From contig NZ_JABWMJ010000010.1 in assembly GCF_013366375.1 (NCBI RefSeq), positions 124,001 through 188,000 on the forward strand: a stretch of 64,000 nucleotides of DNA, written 5' to 3'. Shown here one piece after another: positions 46,122 through 54,764 of the stretch. This DNA is from Rhizobacter koreensis. Lineage in GTDB: Bacteria; Pseudomonadota; Gammaproteobacteria; Burkholderiales; Burkholderiaceae_C. A model generated the notes under the pieces. The model saw only the letters and a program-made list of their open reading frames with translations, was not told the origin of the DNA and made no database searches. Positions within the stretch are counted from its first letter, which is position 1. Each line of letters opens with the position of its first letter. Position numbers and translations under genes: made by a program.

Positions 46122-46706
46122 GGAGCGCGGACGCGGCGGAAGCTCGCGGAGTGGCGGGGTTGACGCCGTCGTCGAATCCGGTCGGAATCGACGCACAACC
46201 GGGAGCGCAACGAAGCGGGCCGCAGGAGCAGCAAGGTTCAAGCATTGCTTGAGCAAAGGTTTCCAACCCACTGTGGAGATTCATATTTGACCGGACCCGC
46301 GCAGGTCTCGAAGCGTCGGACCGGCATCCACATTTCCCGGACGTCACGCCGGCACCTGTCCACGGAGAAGCAGGAGCGGCCCGCTGAAGCGCTCATGCTC
46401 TGCTGCCCGTGCAGCGGTGGGACTGATGTTTCGAAAGCTCTGCCGACCGTCGCCGCGCGAACGCGGCCGCCGGCGCCAAGCCACACCAGGACTGCCTCCG
46501 CCAGTGGCTGCGGCTGGCCGGCCAAGTCGTCGAAAACCCGCCTCGCGTGGACACGCGTGTCCGACGCCGGTTTCCGACGAACGGTATTCGCCTGACGCCG
46601 TCTGTCAGGGTGCTCCCGACACGACAAACGGCGCCATCCCGGCATCGGCGCCAATGAGCGATCCCTAGAGTTCCGTTCATCGCACCACCGATGCTGGAAC
46701 CCCGAA
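46122..46706. other. Intergenic stretch without a supportable gene; several dyads
   Basis: No convincing coding frame on either strand. It contains a perfect 15-bp dyad TCAAGCA-T-TGCTTGA (46238-46252), a six-pair stem CCTGAC/GTCAGG (46591-46609), and two copies of GGCGCC (46630-46635 and 46647-46652) flanking a loop. No T tracts. The dyads may end the tatD transcript or regulate the small gene that follows. Confidence 0.55.
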
Positions 46707-46910
46707 ATGCAAGTCGAATCCGTCTCCAACCCGTTCGCCCTGATGATGTGCCCGGAAGCCGTCTTCGCTGCCATCGATCGGTCCGAGCACCTCGCGCAGC
46801 TGCAAAGCCGCATCTGCCGTCCGCTCGACAAGCCGCGCCCGGGCCAGCCGGCGGAACCGACCGACGTTGCCGAGGCGAGCGACGAGATCGAGGGCTTCGG
46901 CGAACAGTGA
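46707..46910 (+). CDS. Small conserved-type hypothetical protein
   Basis: 67 residues. The N-terminal MQVESVSNPFALMMCPEAVF and LAQLQSRICRPLDKPRP stretches resemble short hypothetical proteins I associate with Burkholderiales genomes, where the pattern NPFALMM-PE-V-A-I-RS-L-L-SRICRPLD recurs. The acidic tail ends EASDEIEGFGEQ. No signal peptide or membrane helix. Its function is unknown; codon use matches real genes in the window. Confidence 0.65.
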   Translation: MQVESVSNPFALMMCPEAVFAAIDRSEHLAQLQSRICRPLDKPRPGQPAEPTDVAEASDEIEGFGEQ

Positions 46911-46992
46911 TGGCCTGAGACCCGGCAGATCCGGCTGCCGTTTCGGCGCGGCGGGATCCGCCCGAGCTGTGGCGTTCACCAAGCTCGGTGAT

Positions 46993-47020
46993 AGCCGCCA
47001 CAATGTATATTATGTAAACT
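46993..47020 (+). other. dif-like XerCD recombination site
   Basis: Twenty-eight bases with the dif layout: left arm AGCCGCCACAA, six-base centre TGTATA, right arm TTATGTAAACT. Against the E. coli dif the centre matches 6 of 6 and the XerD arm 9 of 11, while the XerC arm matches only 5 of 11, though its inner CA-AA positions agree. dif sites resolve chromosome dimers at the replication terminus. An attachment site left by a Xer-exploiting mobile element is the main alternative, as those often vary in the XerC arm. Confidence 0.65.
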
Positions 47021-47050
47021 CACGTGTGCGGATGTTGGGCAGGTACTTTC

Positions 47051-47262
47051 ATGGTGCCTCCGTGTGACGTCGAGTCTCCCCCGATCACTGGCGTCGTGGC
47101 CTACCTTCGAACCCACGTCGTCCGCTTCCTGACCGCAAACCCGACCAGCGCGCCTTCGACGCGTATGTCGGCAAGGCGCAAACCGGCGCCGAGCTCGAGC
47201 AGCGCGAACCCGCCTGGCACCGTCGCAACCTGAGCGCACTGCGCTTTTTCGCGCGCACCTGA
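47051..47262 (+). pseudogene. Possible frameshifted small protein gene next to the dif-like site
   Basis: From ATG 47051 one frame reads as MVPPCDVESPP then VVAYLRTHVVRFLTA. About 30 codons on, a second frame takes over with AFDAYVGKAQTGAELEQREP and AWHRRNLSALRFFART, ending with TGA at 47260-47262. The second half looks protein-like (the AELEQRE-AWHRR pattern of short betaproteobacterial helical proteins) but has no start codon in its own frame. A single frameshift near 47140 would unite them into about 70 residues. This is pattern reading only. Confidence 0.3.
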
Positions 47263-47310
47263 TCGCGCGGCAGGTCGACGCTTGGGCGAGGCGTCGACGT
47301 CTCCGGCCCT

Positions 47311-48279
47311 TCAACGGCCGGGCGCCCGCCTTTCGGCGCCGCCCTCGAGCAGCCGCTCCGTCTCGCGCCCCTCGCGCACCAGCCACTCGCCGAAGCGGGT
47401 GATCAGCGGATCCTCCCGGCGGTGCGCCGGAAGGTGCGCGTGGTACGCCCATTCGATCGCGCCGAGCCGGCCGAACGGCGCGCACATGCGACCTGCGACG
47501 ATCTCGTCCGCGACCAGCGACAGCGGCACCAGCACGAGGCCGAGCCCGTCGGCCGCTGCCTGCAGCGCGAACGACATCTGCTCGAACGGCAGCACGTTCG
47601 CCGGGCGCAGGTGCCCGAGGCCGGCACGCGCGAGCCAGTCGGTCCATGACACCGGCTCGCGCTGGTACGTGATCCAGGTCTGACGCGTCAGCTGTTCCGG
47701 GTTGACGAGCCCGCCTTGCTCGAGCAGCCTCACGTGGCAGACCGGCGCCAGGTCGATCGTCATGAAACGGATCGAGTCGTCGCCGACGCCGGGCTGCGGG
47801 GTGCCGCGCACCGCCACGTCGTACGCCTGCCACTCGAGGTCGACCGGCGCCGTCGACGCGGTGAGCTCGATCTCGACGTCCCCGTAGCGGCGCTGGAACG
47901 ACGACATCCGCGGGATGAACCAGCGCATCGAGAACGTCGGCGGCGCATTCACCCGCACGGTCTGCGCACGCGCGGCGTTGAGGTGCGCCGACGCGTTGGC
48001 GATGCGCGCGAGCGACGGGCCCACTTCGGCAAGGTAGCGCTGACCCGCCTCGGTAAGCGTGAGCTGCGCGGCCGAGCCGCGGAACAACGGTGTGCCGAGC
48101 CAATCCTCGAGCAGCCCGATGTGACGGCGCACCGCGCCGTGCGTCACGCACAGCTCGTCGGCCGCCTTGGTGTAGCTGACGTGGCGCGCGACGACCTCGA
48201 AGGCGCGCACGGCGTTCAGCGGAGGGAGCTTGTTCGTCGTTTGGTCTGACCAGCCCGCCGATTGCGCGGGGATCGGCAT
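47311..48279 (-). CDS. LysR-family regulator, GcvA-like branch
   Basis: 322 residues. The N-terminal KLPPLNAVRAFEVVARHVSYTKAADELCVTHGAVRRHIGLLEDWLG with FRGSAAQLTLTEAGQ is characteristic of GcvA/AmpR-type LysR proteins, and the C-terminal domain has the GVGD-FMT and WTDWLARAG features of that branch. No divergent partner lies on its upstream side, where about 216 bases precede the next minus-strand gene. Target unknown. Confidence 0.88.
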   Translation of the reverse strand: MPIPAQSAGWSDQTTNKLPPLNAVRAFEVVARHVSYTKAADELCVTHGAVRRHIGLLEDWLGTPLFRGSAAQLTLTEAGQRYLAEVGPSLARIANASAHLNAARAQTVRVNAPPTFSMRWFIPRMSSFQRRYGDVEIELTASTAPVDLEWQAYDVAVRGTPQPGVGDDSIRFMTIDLAPVCHVRLLEQGGLVNPEQLTRQTWITYQREPVSWTDWLARAGLGHLRPANVLPFEQMSFALQAAADGLGLVLVPLSLVADEIVAGRMCAPFGRLGAIEWAYHAHLPAHRREDPLITRFGEWLVREGRETERLLEGGAERRAPGR

Positions 48280-48494
48280 TCTGCGCGCGGCGGCAGTCGC
48301 AGCGGCTGGTCGCCCGTCGAGCGAGTCCGCGATCAGGCGTGCCGTTGCGCGTGCGCCCGATGACGCACCGCGGCCCGGAGCGACGCGCGCGCTGGTGGCG
48401 GGTGCAGCCGCTGACGGTCACGTCGATCGCGCGTGGCAGGAATGGCGCGCCGGGCGCCTCACGCGCGTCGAGATCGCCTTCCACCGACAGCGGA

Positions 48495-49739
48495 TCAGCG
48501 ACAGCCGCCCCACCCTCGATCCCCGCACGCGATCCGCGCCAGCACGTCGTCGTTCGACGGATACCCGCCGTGCGCGCGCGCCGGGTTCTCGAACAGCCCG
48601 AGCACCGTCGGCGCGTTGGACACGATGACGTCGACCAGCGGATAGCTCGGTTCGACCTTTCGCGCGCGGTAGTAGCCACGCAGCGGGTACGACAGCACGT
48701 CGTTGGGGTCGCTGAAGGCGACGACGCCGGGGTTGTCGTTCGCGGCGCGCTCGAACAATGCGCGACTCCGCTGGCCGAACAGGAACTCCAGCGGATCGGC
48801 GGGGAACGGCGTGTCGGCAGCGTCGCTGGTGGCCCGTGGGGCGTCGCTGCCCGCAAGACCCGGCAGCCGCTGGTCGGCGAGGCCGAGCAGCGGAATCTGG
48901 TTCGCAGCCAGGAAGATCTGTCGCGTGCGTGCATGCAGGCGCCTGCCCGCGTCGCCGTCATCGCCCCTGCGGCTTTCGAGGTCGATAATGGCGTCGAACA
49001 CCATCTTGCTGCCCAGGCTCGACGCGATGACCACCAGCCCCGCCTCGTTCGCGAGCGAAGCGCGGGCGGCACTCAGACCTTGCCGCAACGCCGCCGGCGC
49101 GGCGATCGCCCGCGACTCCAGCAATGCGCCCTGCATGGCGCGCAGCATGTCGCCCCGCGCCTGGCCCTGGTAGATCAGCGCGTCGCTGACGCACTCGTTC
49201 ATCAACTCGTCCTTGAACCGCGAGTTGAGCCGCGCGCGCGAGTACGGGTACTCGAGCGGCGCGAGCGTCATCGTCTGCGGGTCGCAGGACTCGGTCTTCT
49301 TGCGTTCGTCGTAGCACAGCTGCTCCTTGAGCGGCCGCGTGAGCCCCGACCAGACCAGGGCGTGAACGCGCAGCATGCGGTCGCCAAGAGCGATCTCGGC
49401 GCGATAGGCCTTGATCTCGTTCGGCGGCTGCGGGTCCGGCGGCCGCAGGTGGTTCGCGGGGGCGCCGAGCGCGTGGGCCAGGCGGTCGATCCAGCCGAGC
49501 GCCCAGTCGGCATCGTGGTGGCACATGCCGTGGACGATGAAGACGTCGAGCGCCGCCTGTCGCTCGCCCGGCGCGACCGGTTCGCGCGCGGCGATCTGCA
49601 CGATGCCGTCGTAGTGCGCGTCGGGCGGGTCGCTCACCGGCTCGCGGTACGGCGTCGCGCAGCCGGCCGCGAGCACGGCCATCGTGGTGGCGAGGACGAT
49701 GGCGGCGGCCCCAGGGCGACGGGGGAAGCGGTTGGTCAT
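48495..49739 (-). CDS. Predicted lipoprotein with alpha/beta-hydrolase-like features, unknown function
   Basis: 414 residues. The signal ends VLAAGCATPYREP, with a lipobox cysteine near residue 27. FIVHGMCHHDADWALGWIDRL after it resembles the oxyanion strand of alpha/beta hydrolases, and VVIASSLGSKMVFDAI resembles a nucleophile elbow (SSLGS, a GxSxG variant). Aspartate and histidine partners are not obvious. A late region with VDVIVSNAPTVLGLFENPARAHGGY looks conserved. I do not recognise the family; an envelope esterase-like role is only suggested. GGAGG precedes the ATG. Confidence 0.65.
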   Translation of the reverse strand: MTNRFPRRPGAAAIVLATTMAVLAAGCATPYREPVSDPPDAHYDGIVQIAAREPVAPGERQAALDVFIVHGMCHHDADWALGWIDRLAHALGAPANHLRPPDPQPPNEIKAYRAEIALGDRMLRVHALVWSGLTRPLKEQLCYDERKKTESCDPQTMTLAPLEYPYSRARLNSRFKDELMNECVSDALIYQGQARGDMLRAMQGALLESRAIAAPAALRQGLSAARASLANEAGLVVIASSLGSKMVFDAIIDLESRRGDDGDAGRRLHARTRQIFLAANQIPLLGLADQRLPGLAGSDAPRATSDAADTPFPADPLEFLFGQRSRALFERAANDNPGVVAFSDPNDVLSYPLRGYYRARKVEPSYPLVDVIVSNAPTVLGLFENPARAHGGYPSNDDVLARIACGDRGWGGCR

Positions 49740-49911
49740 GGCGTATGCCCTCCTCCGTGCGACTGTGCGCGTGCCGCCGCGGTGAGGCCTCCGCCACGTT
49801 GCCGACGCGCCGCGGGGGCGCGGCACCACGCGGCGACCGCACCGGCGTTGATGCCCGGCAATCGCGAGGGCGGCGTCGTCGGGATCATCACCCTGCCATC
49901 GTCGGCGTCAC

Positions 49912-51000
49912 TCACGGCCCCGTGAGCCCGAAGAAGTGATCGAGCATGTGGAAGTGATCGTCGAGGAAGCGATCCTCGAGCTCGCCGAGGCGCTCGATCG
50001 GCACCCACTCGGCCGCGGCAGCGTCGTCACCGCCGTGCACCTCGGGCAGGTCGAGGTCGCCGAGGTCGAAGAAATGCGCGTGCGTGATGGTGCGGCCGCG
50101 CGTGCTGCGGTCCGGGTGGTCGAACACCGCCACGGCCCGCAGGCAGCGCCTGAGCGTCAGCTCCAGCAGCGCGAGTTGGGTCTCCTCGACGAGTTCGCGC
50201 ACTGCCGACTGGTACACGGTTTCGCGTTGCTCGATGAAGCCGCCCGGCACGGCCCACAGGCCCCTTCCGGGCGCGCGGCCGCGCCGCACCAGCAGGACGT
50301 GTCCGGCGCAGCGGACCACCGCGTCGACGGTCACGAACACCGGCGGATAGGGTGCCGCGCGCCAGGCGTCGCGATCGGCCTTGAGCATCCGCCACTCGTC
50401 CGCGAGCGCGGCGAACTCCGGCAGCGCGGCCCATGCGCGCAGGAAGCCGAGCGTCGCTGCGGGTGCATGGTCGACCAGCGCCGCCAGCGTGGCGTCGAGG
50501 TCGCGGGCGGCGCCGCCGAAGTACGCATCGCGCAGCGCCGCCGCGTCGGCGCGGCTGCCGTGGCTGAAGCGCAGCAGGGTCCAGCCATGAAAGCCGCTCA
50601 GGTACGCGTGGGTCGGGTCCTGCATCGACCCGACGAGGGCCACGCCCTCCGCGGTGTCGACCTGCTCGGCGGCCAGCAGCGCCGCGACGCCGCGTCGCAC
50701 CGCACCGATCCAGCGCGCCTCGTCGTAGTAGTCGCGCATCGGGAGGAAACGCACGCGGGCACGATCGGCCTCGGGCAGGCCGAGACGGATCATCTCGGCG
50801 CGCTCGAGCCATGTGAACGGGTTCTTCGGCGTCCGCGCCTGGTACGCCGAGCCGAGCACCACCACGCAGAGCGGCGCGACCTCGAGCGCGCGCCGCAGCG
50901 CGGCCGCATGGCCGACGTGAAACGGCTGGAAGCGGCCGATGATCACCGAGGCGGCATGGTGCGGGGCCGCGTCGGCGGGTGGTTCCGGTAGTTCAGGCAT
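49912..51000 (-). CDS. nadM: Bifunctional nicotinamide-nucleotide adenylyltransferase / Nudix hydrolase
   Basis: 362 residues. The N-terminal half is a nucleotidyltransferase with [14 protein letters not shown] (the HxGH motif) and the ISSxxxR-like region replaced by [14 protein letters not shown]. The C-terminal half is a Nudix domain whose box reads [22 protein letters not shown], with all acidic metal ligands. The NadM-Nudix fusion known from bacteria makes NAD from NMN and hydrolyses ADP-ribose-type products. It lies alone, divergent from the GlcG/HbpS-like gene. Confidence 0.9.
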   Translation of the reverse strand: MPELPEPPADAAPHHAASVIIGRFQPFHVGHAAALRRALEVAPLCVVVLGSAYQARTPKNPFTWLERAEMIRLGLPEADRARVRFLPMRDYYDEARWIGAVRRGVAALLAAEQVDTAEGVALVGSMQDPTHAYLSGFHGWTLLRFSHGSRADAAALRDAYFGGAARDLDATLAALVDHAPAATLGFLRAWAALPEFAALADEWRMLKADRDAWRAAPYPPVFVTVDAVVRCAGHVLLVRRGRAPGRGLWAVPGGFIEQRETVYQSAVRELVEETQLALLELTLRRCLRAVAVFDHPDRSTRGRTITHAHFFDLGDLDLPEVHGGDDAAAAEWVPIERLGELEDRFLDDHFHMLDHFFGLTGP

Positions 51001-51179
51001 GGCGTTCGGCGCGGCGAGTCGTTGTCACGAGGCGCAGCACGAGGCGCGCCCGCTATGCTGCGGCGCCGGCGACCGCCGGCTCGCGCTCGGTGCCGAGCCG
51101 GTGCCGACGACGCGCCACGTCCAGGTCGCGCCGTCCGAACCGGCGGCCCGTGCATTTTCGAGAACCACCGGAGACAACG

Positions 51180-51590
51180 ATGCAGATCAAGCCCTACCTC
51201 GCCAGCGCCGAGGTCGCCCGCATGCTGAGCGCCGCGCGCGACGAGGCGCAGAAGAACGGCTGGGCCGTGACGATCGCGATCGTCGACGACGGCGGCCACG
51301 CGCTCGCGCTCGAGCGCCTCGACGGCTGCGCACCGGTGAGCGCGTACATCGCGGTCGAGAAGGCGCGCAGCGCCGCCCTCGGCCGTCGCGAGTCGCGCCT
51401 CTACGAGGAGATGATCAACGGCGGCCGGGTCTCGTTCCTCTCGGCACCGGTGCTGCACGGCATGCTCGAGGGCGGCATTCCGGTGCTCGTCGACGGCCAC
51501 GTCGTCGGCGCGGTCGGCGTGTCGGGTGTCAAGTCGGACCAGGATGCCCAGGTGGCACGCGCCGGCGCGGCCGCCGCAACCGCCGGCTGA
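51180..51590 (+). CDS. GlcG/HbpS-family protein
   Basis: 136 residues. The family pattern is clear: MLSAARDEAQKNGWAVTIAIVDDGGHALALERLDGC, SAYIAVEKARSAALGRRES and GGIPVLVDGHVVGAVGVSG. These single-domain proteins include haem-binding HbpS and glycolate-locus GlcG; the exact role is generally uncertain. No signal peptide here, so it is cytoplasmic. Divergent from nadM and followed by a 260-base gap before the M16 protease. Confidence 0.82.
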   Translation: MQIKPYLASAEVARMLSAARDEAQKNGWAVTIAIVDDGGHALALERLDGCAPVSAYIAVEKARSAALGRRESRLYEEMINGGRVSFLSAPVLHGMLEGGIPVLVDGHVVGAVGVSGVKSDQDAQVARAGAAAATAG

Positions 51591-51850
51591 TCGGTCGGCG
51601 CCGACTGGGGTCGGTTCGCCCTCCTGCGTCCCGCGCCGTCGGCACTCGCGGCGGTGCCCGCCTCGCCATGTTCGAGACTGGGACCCGCGCCGCCCTCTCC
51701 TTCCCGAGCGGCCCGCAAGCCCCCGCTGCGCGCCCGCCAGTGCACCCTGCCCGACAATCCGCGCGCGCCGGCAGAGCCGGCCGCACGAATTCGTTGGCCG
51801 CCACCGCGTGACGCGGGCAGGCGGCATCCCATCCCGGAAGGAGTTTGTCG

Positions 51851-54640
51851 ATGCGCCGTTCACGGCCCGTTCGGATGTTCGGCAGCGTGTCCGCGCTGCT
51901 CTGCTGGCTCGTACTCGCCACCTTCGGCAGTGCCGCGTTCGCGCAGGCGCAGCCGCCGCTGCCCGCGGGCGTCACCCGCGTCACCGAGGTCGAAGGGATC
52001 ACCGAGTACGCGCTCGCGAACGGCCTGCACGTCCTTCTGCTTCCCGATCCGTCCAAGCCGGTGACGACCGTCAACCTGACGCTGCGCGTCGGCTCGCGGA
52101 TGGAGAACTACGGCGAGACCGGCATGGCGCACCTGCTGGAACACCTGCTGTTCAAGGGCACGCCCCGCCACCCGGACCCCAAGCGGGAGATGAGCGACCG
52201 GGGCCTCTCGTGGAACGGCACCACGTCGGACGACCGCACCAACTACTTCGCGAGCATGGCCGAGAACCCGGCCAACCTCGACTTCTATCTCGGCTGGCTC
52301 GGCGAGGCGCTGACCCAGTCGTTCATCGCGAAGAAGGATCTCGACTCCGAGATGACCGTGGTCCGCAACGAGATGGAGTCGGGCGAGAACGATCCCGGCA
52401 ACGTGCTGTTCCAGAACGTGCGCTCGAGCGCGTTCCGCTGGCACAACTACGGCAAGAGCACGATCGGCGCGCGCGCCGATGTCGAGAACGTCGACGTCGC
52501 GCGGCTGCAGGCCTTCTACCGGAAGTACTACCAGCCCGACAACGCGGTGCTGATCGTCGCCGGCAAGTTCGACGAGGCGCGCACGCTCGCGACGGTTGCG
52601 TCGAGTTTCGGGCGGATCCCCAAGCCGACGCGCGTGCTCGAGCCGACCTACACGCTCGACCCGGCGCAGGACGGCGAACGCAGCGTGATGCTGCGCCGCG
52701 TCGGCGACACCCCGATCGTGCTGGCGATGTACCACGTGCCGGCCGGCGCGTCGCCGGACTTCCCGGCCGCGCTGCTCGCGAGCGTGATGCTCGGCGGCCC
52801 CGAGTTCCGCCTGCACAAGGCGCTCGTCGAGAAGAACCTCGCCGCGTCGGCGTTCGGCAGCGCGCGCCCGATGGCCGAGCCCGGCTACGCCTACTTCGGC
52901 GCGCAGCTGAAGTCGGATCAGCCCGTCGATGCGGCGCGCGACGCGCTGCTTGCAGCGGTCGAAGGGAGCGCCCGCACGCCGTTCACCCCGGCCGAACTCG
53001 AGCGCGCCAAGAACATCTGGCTGCGCGGCTTCGCGCAGACTCTCGACGACCCGCAGCGGGTCGGCATCGCGCTTTCCGAATACGTCGCGCTCGGCGACTG
53101 GCGGCTCGGCTTCGACCGCCGCGACCGCATCAAGGCGGTGACCCTCGAGGACGTGAACCGCGTCGCGGCGGCCTACTTCGTGACCAGCAACCGCACGCTC
53201 GGCACCTTCATCCCGAGCGCCGCGCCGGTGCGCGCGCCGGCGCCGCAGAAGGTCGACGTGGCCGCGGTGATGAAGGACTTCAAGGGCGGCGAGGCGGTCG
53301 CGCGCGGCGAGAGCTTCGACGTCTCGCCCGAGAACATCGACAAGCGCACCACGTTCGGCACCCTCCACGGCCCGGCCGGCGTTCGCACCGCGTTCCTGCC
53401 GAAGGCGACGCGCGGCGCCAAGGTGGTCGCGATCGTCACGCTGCGCCTGGGTGACGAGAAGACGCTGTTCGGCAAGGACGTGATCGGCAGCGCGACCGCG
53501 AGCATGCTCGCGCGCGGCACCGAGCGGCTCAGCCGTGAACAGCTCGCGGCCGAGTTCGAGAAGCTGCGCACCTCGTGGGACGTCGGCGGCGGCCCGACCG
53601 GTGCGTCGATCCGGCTCGAGACCACGAAGCAGAACCTTGCGGCATCGGTGGCTCTCGCGAGCGAGGTGCTGAAGACGCCGCGCTTCGACGCGGGCGAGTT
53701 CGAGCAGATGAAGGCGGGCTGGGTGAGCAGCATCGAGGAGTCGCGCTCCGAGCCGCGCGCGCTGCTGCGCGAGCGCCTCGACCGGCACGGCAACCCGTAC
53801 CCGAAGGGCGACGTGCGCTACGCGATGACGTTCGACGAGACGCTGAAGGCAATCGCTGCGCTCAAGCTCGACGACGTGCGCGCGTTCCACCGCGAGTTCT
53901 ACGGTGCCTCGCGAGCGATCGTGAGCGCGGTCGGGGACTTCGACCCCGGCGCGCTCGGCGCGCAGCTCACGCGCGAAATCGGCGGCTGGACCAGCCGCAC
54001 CGCGTACACGCGTGTCGCGCAGCCCGCCTACGACATTCCGCCGCTGCAGTTCCGCATCGAGGTCAAGGACAAGCAGAACGCCGAGGCCGCCGGTCGCCTG
54101 CAGTTCGCGCTGCGCGAGTCGGACCGCGAGTTCCAGGCGCTGCGCCTCGCCACGCACATCTTCGGCGGCGCGAGCGGGCGGCTCTGGGACCGCGTGCGCG
54201 AGAAGGACGGGCTCTCGTACGGCGTCGGCGCCTACATCGCAGGCGGACTCTTCGAGCCGAACGCCGACTGGGGTTTCTATGCCATCACCGCGCCGCAGAA
54301 CGCCGACCGGGTGCACGCCGCGTTCGACGAGGAGGCACTGCGCGCGCGCCGCGAAGGCTTCACCGAGAACGAGCTCACGCGCGCCAAGGAAGCGATCGCC
54401 TCGGCGAGCCGGCTCGCGCGCGCGCAGGACGCGACGCTCGCGCGCACCTTCGTGTCGTTCGTCGAGCGAGACAAGACGCCGCGCTACTTCGCCGAGATCG
54501 ACGCCCTGCGCGCCTCGATCACGCTCGACGAGGTGAACGCGGCATTCCGCAAGTACATGGTCCCCGAGAAGATGGTGTTCGGCGTCGCCGGCGACTTTGC
54601 CGGCGCGACGGCCGCGACCAAGGCGGCGGCCGCGCGCTGA
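51851..54640 (+). CDS. Periplasmic M16-family zinc protease (double-domain)
   Basis: 929 residues from ATG 51851, with AAGGAG seven bases upstream. A signal peptide (about 1-33, ending AAFAQA) is followed by the inverzincin motif HLLEH at residues 94-98, with the distal Glu in VVRNEMESGEND. Two M16 halves are fused; the second (from about residue 500: FLPKATRGAKVVAIVTLRLGD) lacks HxxEH, as usual. It probably degrades misfolded or signal peptides in the periplasm. It is convergent with the MFS gene across a strong hairpin. Confidence 0.92.
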   Translation: MRRSRPVRMFGSVSALLCWLVLATFGSAAFAQAQPPLPAGVTRVTEVEGITEYALANGLHVLLLPDPSKPVTTVNLTLRVGSRMENYGETGMAHLLEHLLFKGTPRHPDPKREMSDRGLSWNGTTSDDRTNYFASMAENPANLDFYLGWLGEALTQSFIAKKDLDSEMTVVRNEMESGENDPGNVLFQNVRSSAFRWHNYGKSTIGARADVENVDVARLQAFYRKYYQPDNAVLIVAGKFDEARTLATVASSFGRIPKPTRVLEPTYTLDPAQDGERSVMLRRVGDTPIVLAMYHVPAGASPDFPAALLASVMLGGPEFRLHKALVEKNLAASAFGSARPMAEPGYAYFGAQLKSDQPVDAARDALLAAVEGSARTPFTPAELERAKNIWLRGFAQTLDDPQRVGIALSEYVALGDWRLGFDRRDRIKAVTLEDVNRVAAAYFVTSNRTLGTFIPSAAPVRAPAPQKVDVAAVMKDFKGGEAVARGESFDVSPENIDKRTTFGTLHGPAGVRTAFLPKATRGAKVVAIVTLRLGDEKTLFGKDVIGSATASMLARGTERLSREQLAAEFEKLRTSWDVGGGPTGASIRLETTKQNLAASVALASEVLKTPRFDAGEFEQMKAGWVSSIEESRSEPRALLRERLDRHGNPYPKGDVRYAMTFDETLKAIAALKLDDVRAFHREFYGASRAIVSAVGDFDPGALGAQLTREIGGWTSRTAYTRVAQPAYDIPPLQFRIEVKDKQNAEAAGRLQFALRESDREFQALRLATHIFGGASGRLWDRVREKDGLSYGVGAYIAGGLFEPNADWGFYAITAPQNADRVHAAFDEEALRARREGFTENELTRAKEAIASASRLARAQDATLARTFVSFVERDKTPRYFAEIDALRASITLDEVNAAFRKYMVPEKMVFGVAGDFAGATAATKAAAAR

Positions 54641-54652
54641 GCGGCGCGGCGG

Positions 54653-54706
54653 CTTCGGTGCCCCCGCATGGCGCGCGGGACGTCCGTCCGCGTCTGGGCA
54701 CCGAAG
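54653..54706. terminator. Bidirectional hairpin between convergent M16 and MFS genes
   Basis: CTTCGGTGCCC at 54653-54663 pairs perfectly with GGGCACCGAAG at 54696-54706, an 11-bp stem around a 32-base G+C-rich loop. It lies in the 124-base gap where both genes end. There is no clear T tract, so it could block read-through by RNA structure or act as a Rho-type site. Confidence 0.45.
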
Positions 54707-54764
54707 GGGCGGCGAAGCTTGCGAGCCTCGTCGCGGGGCGAGCGCCTTCAAGGCGCGAGCCGCC

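Larger units (their letters stand above)
46911..47310. other. Gene-poor interval around the dif-like site
   Basis: 400 bases between the small gene and a LysR gene. It contains the dif-like site and, from 47051 to 47262, a possible decayed small gene (see the separate entries). The AT-rich patch 47000-47020 stands out sharply against the G+C-rich surroundings. Nothing else was recognised. Confidence 0.6.

Noticed and set aside
51860-54751. Very long open frame antisense to the M16 protease gene
   Set aside because: It has no family resemblance, is rich in Arg/Ala/Val typical of antisense reading of G+C-rich genes, and the plus strand carries a full protease with signal peptide and HxxEH.
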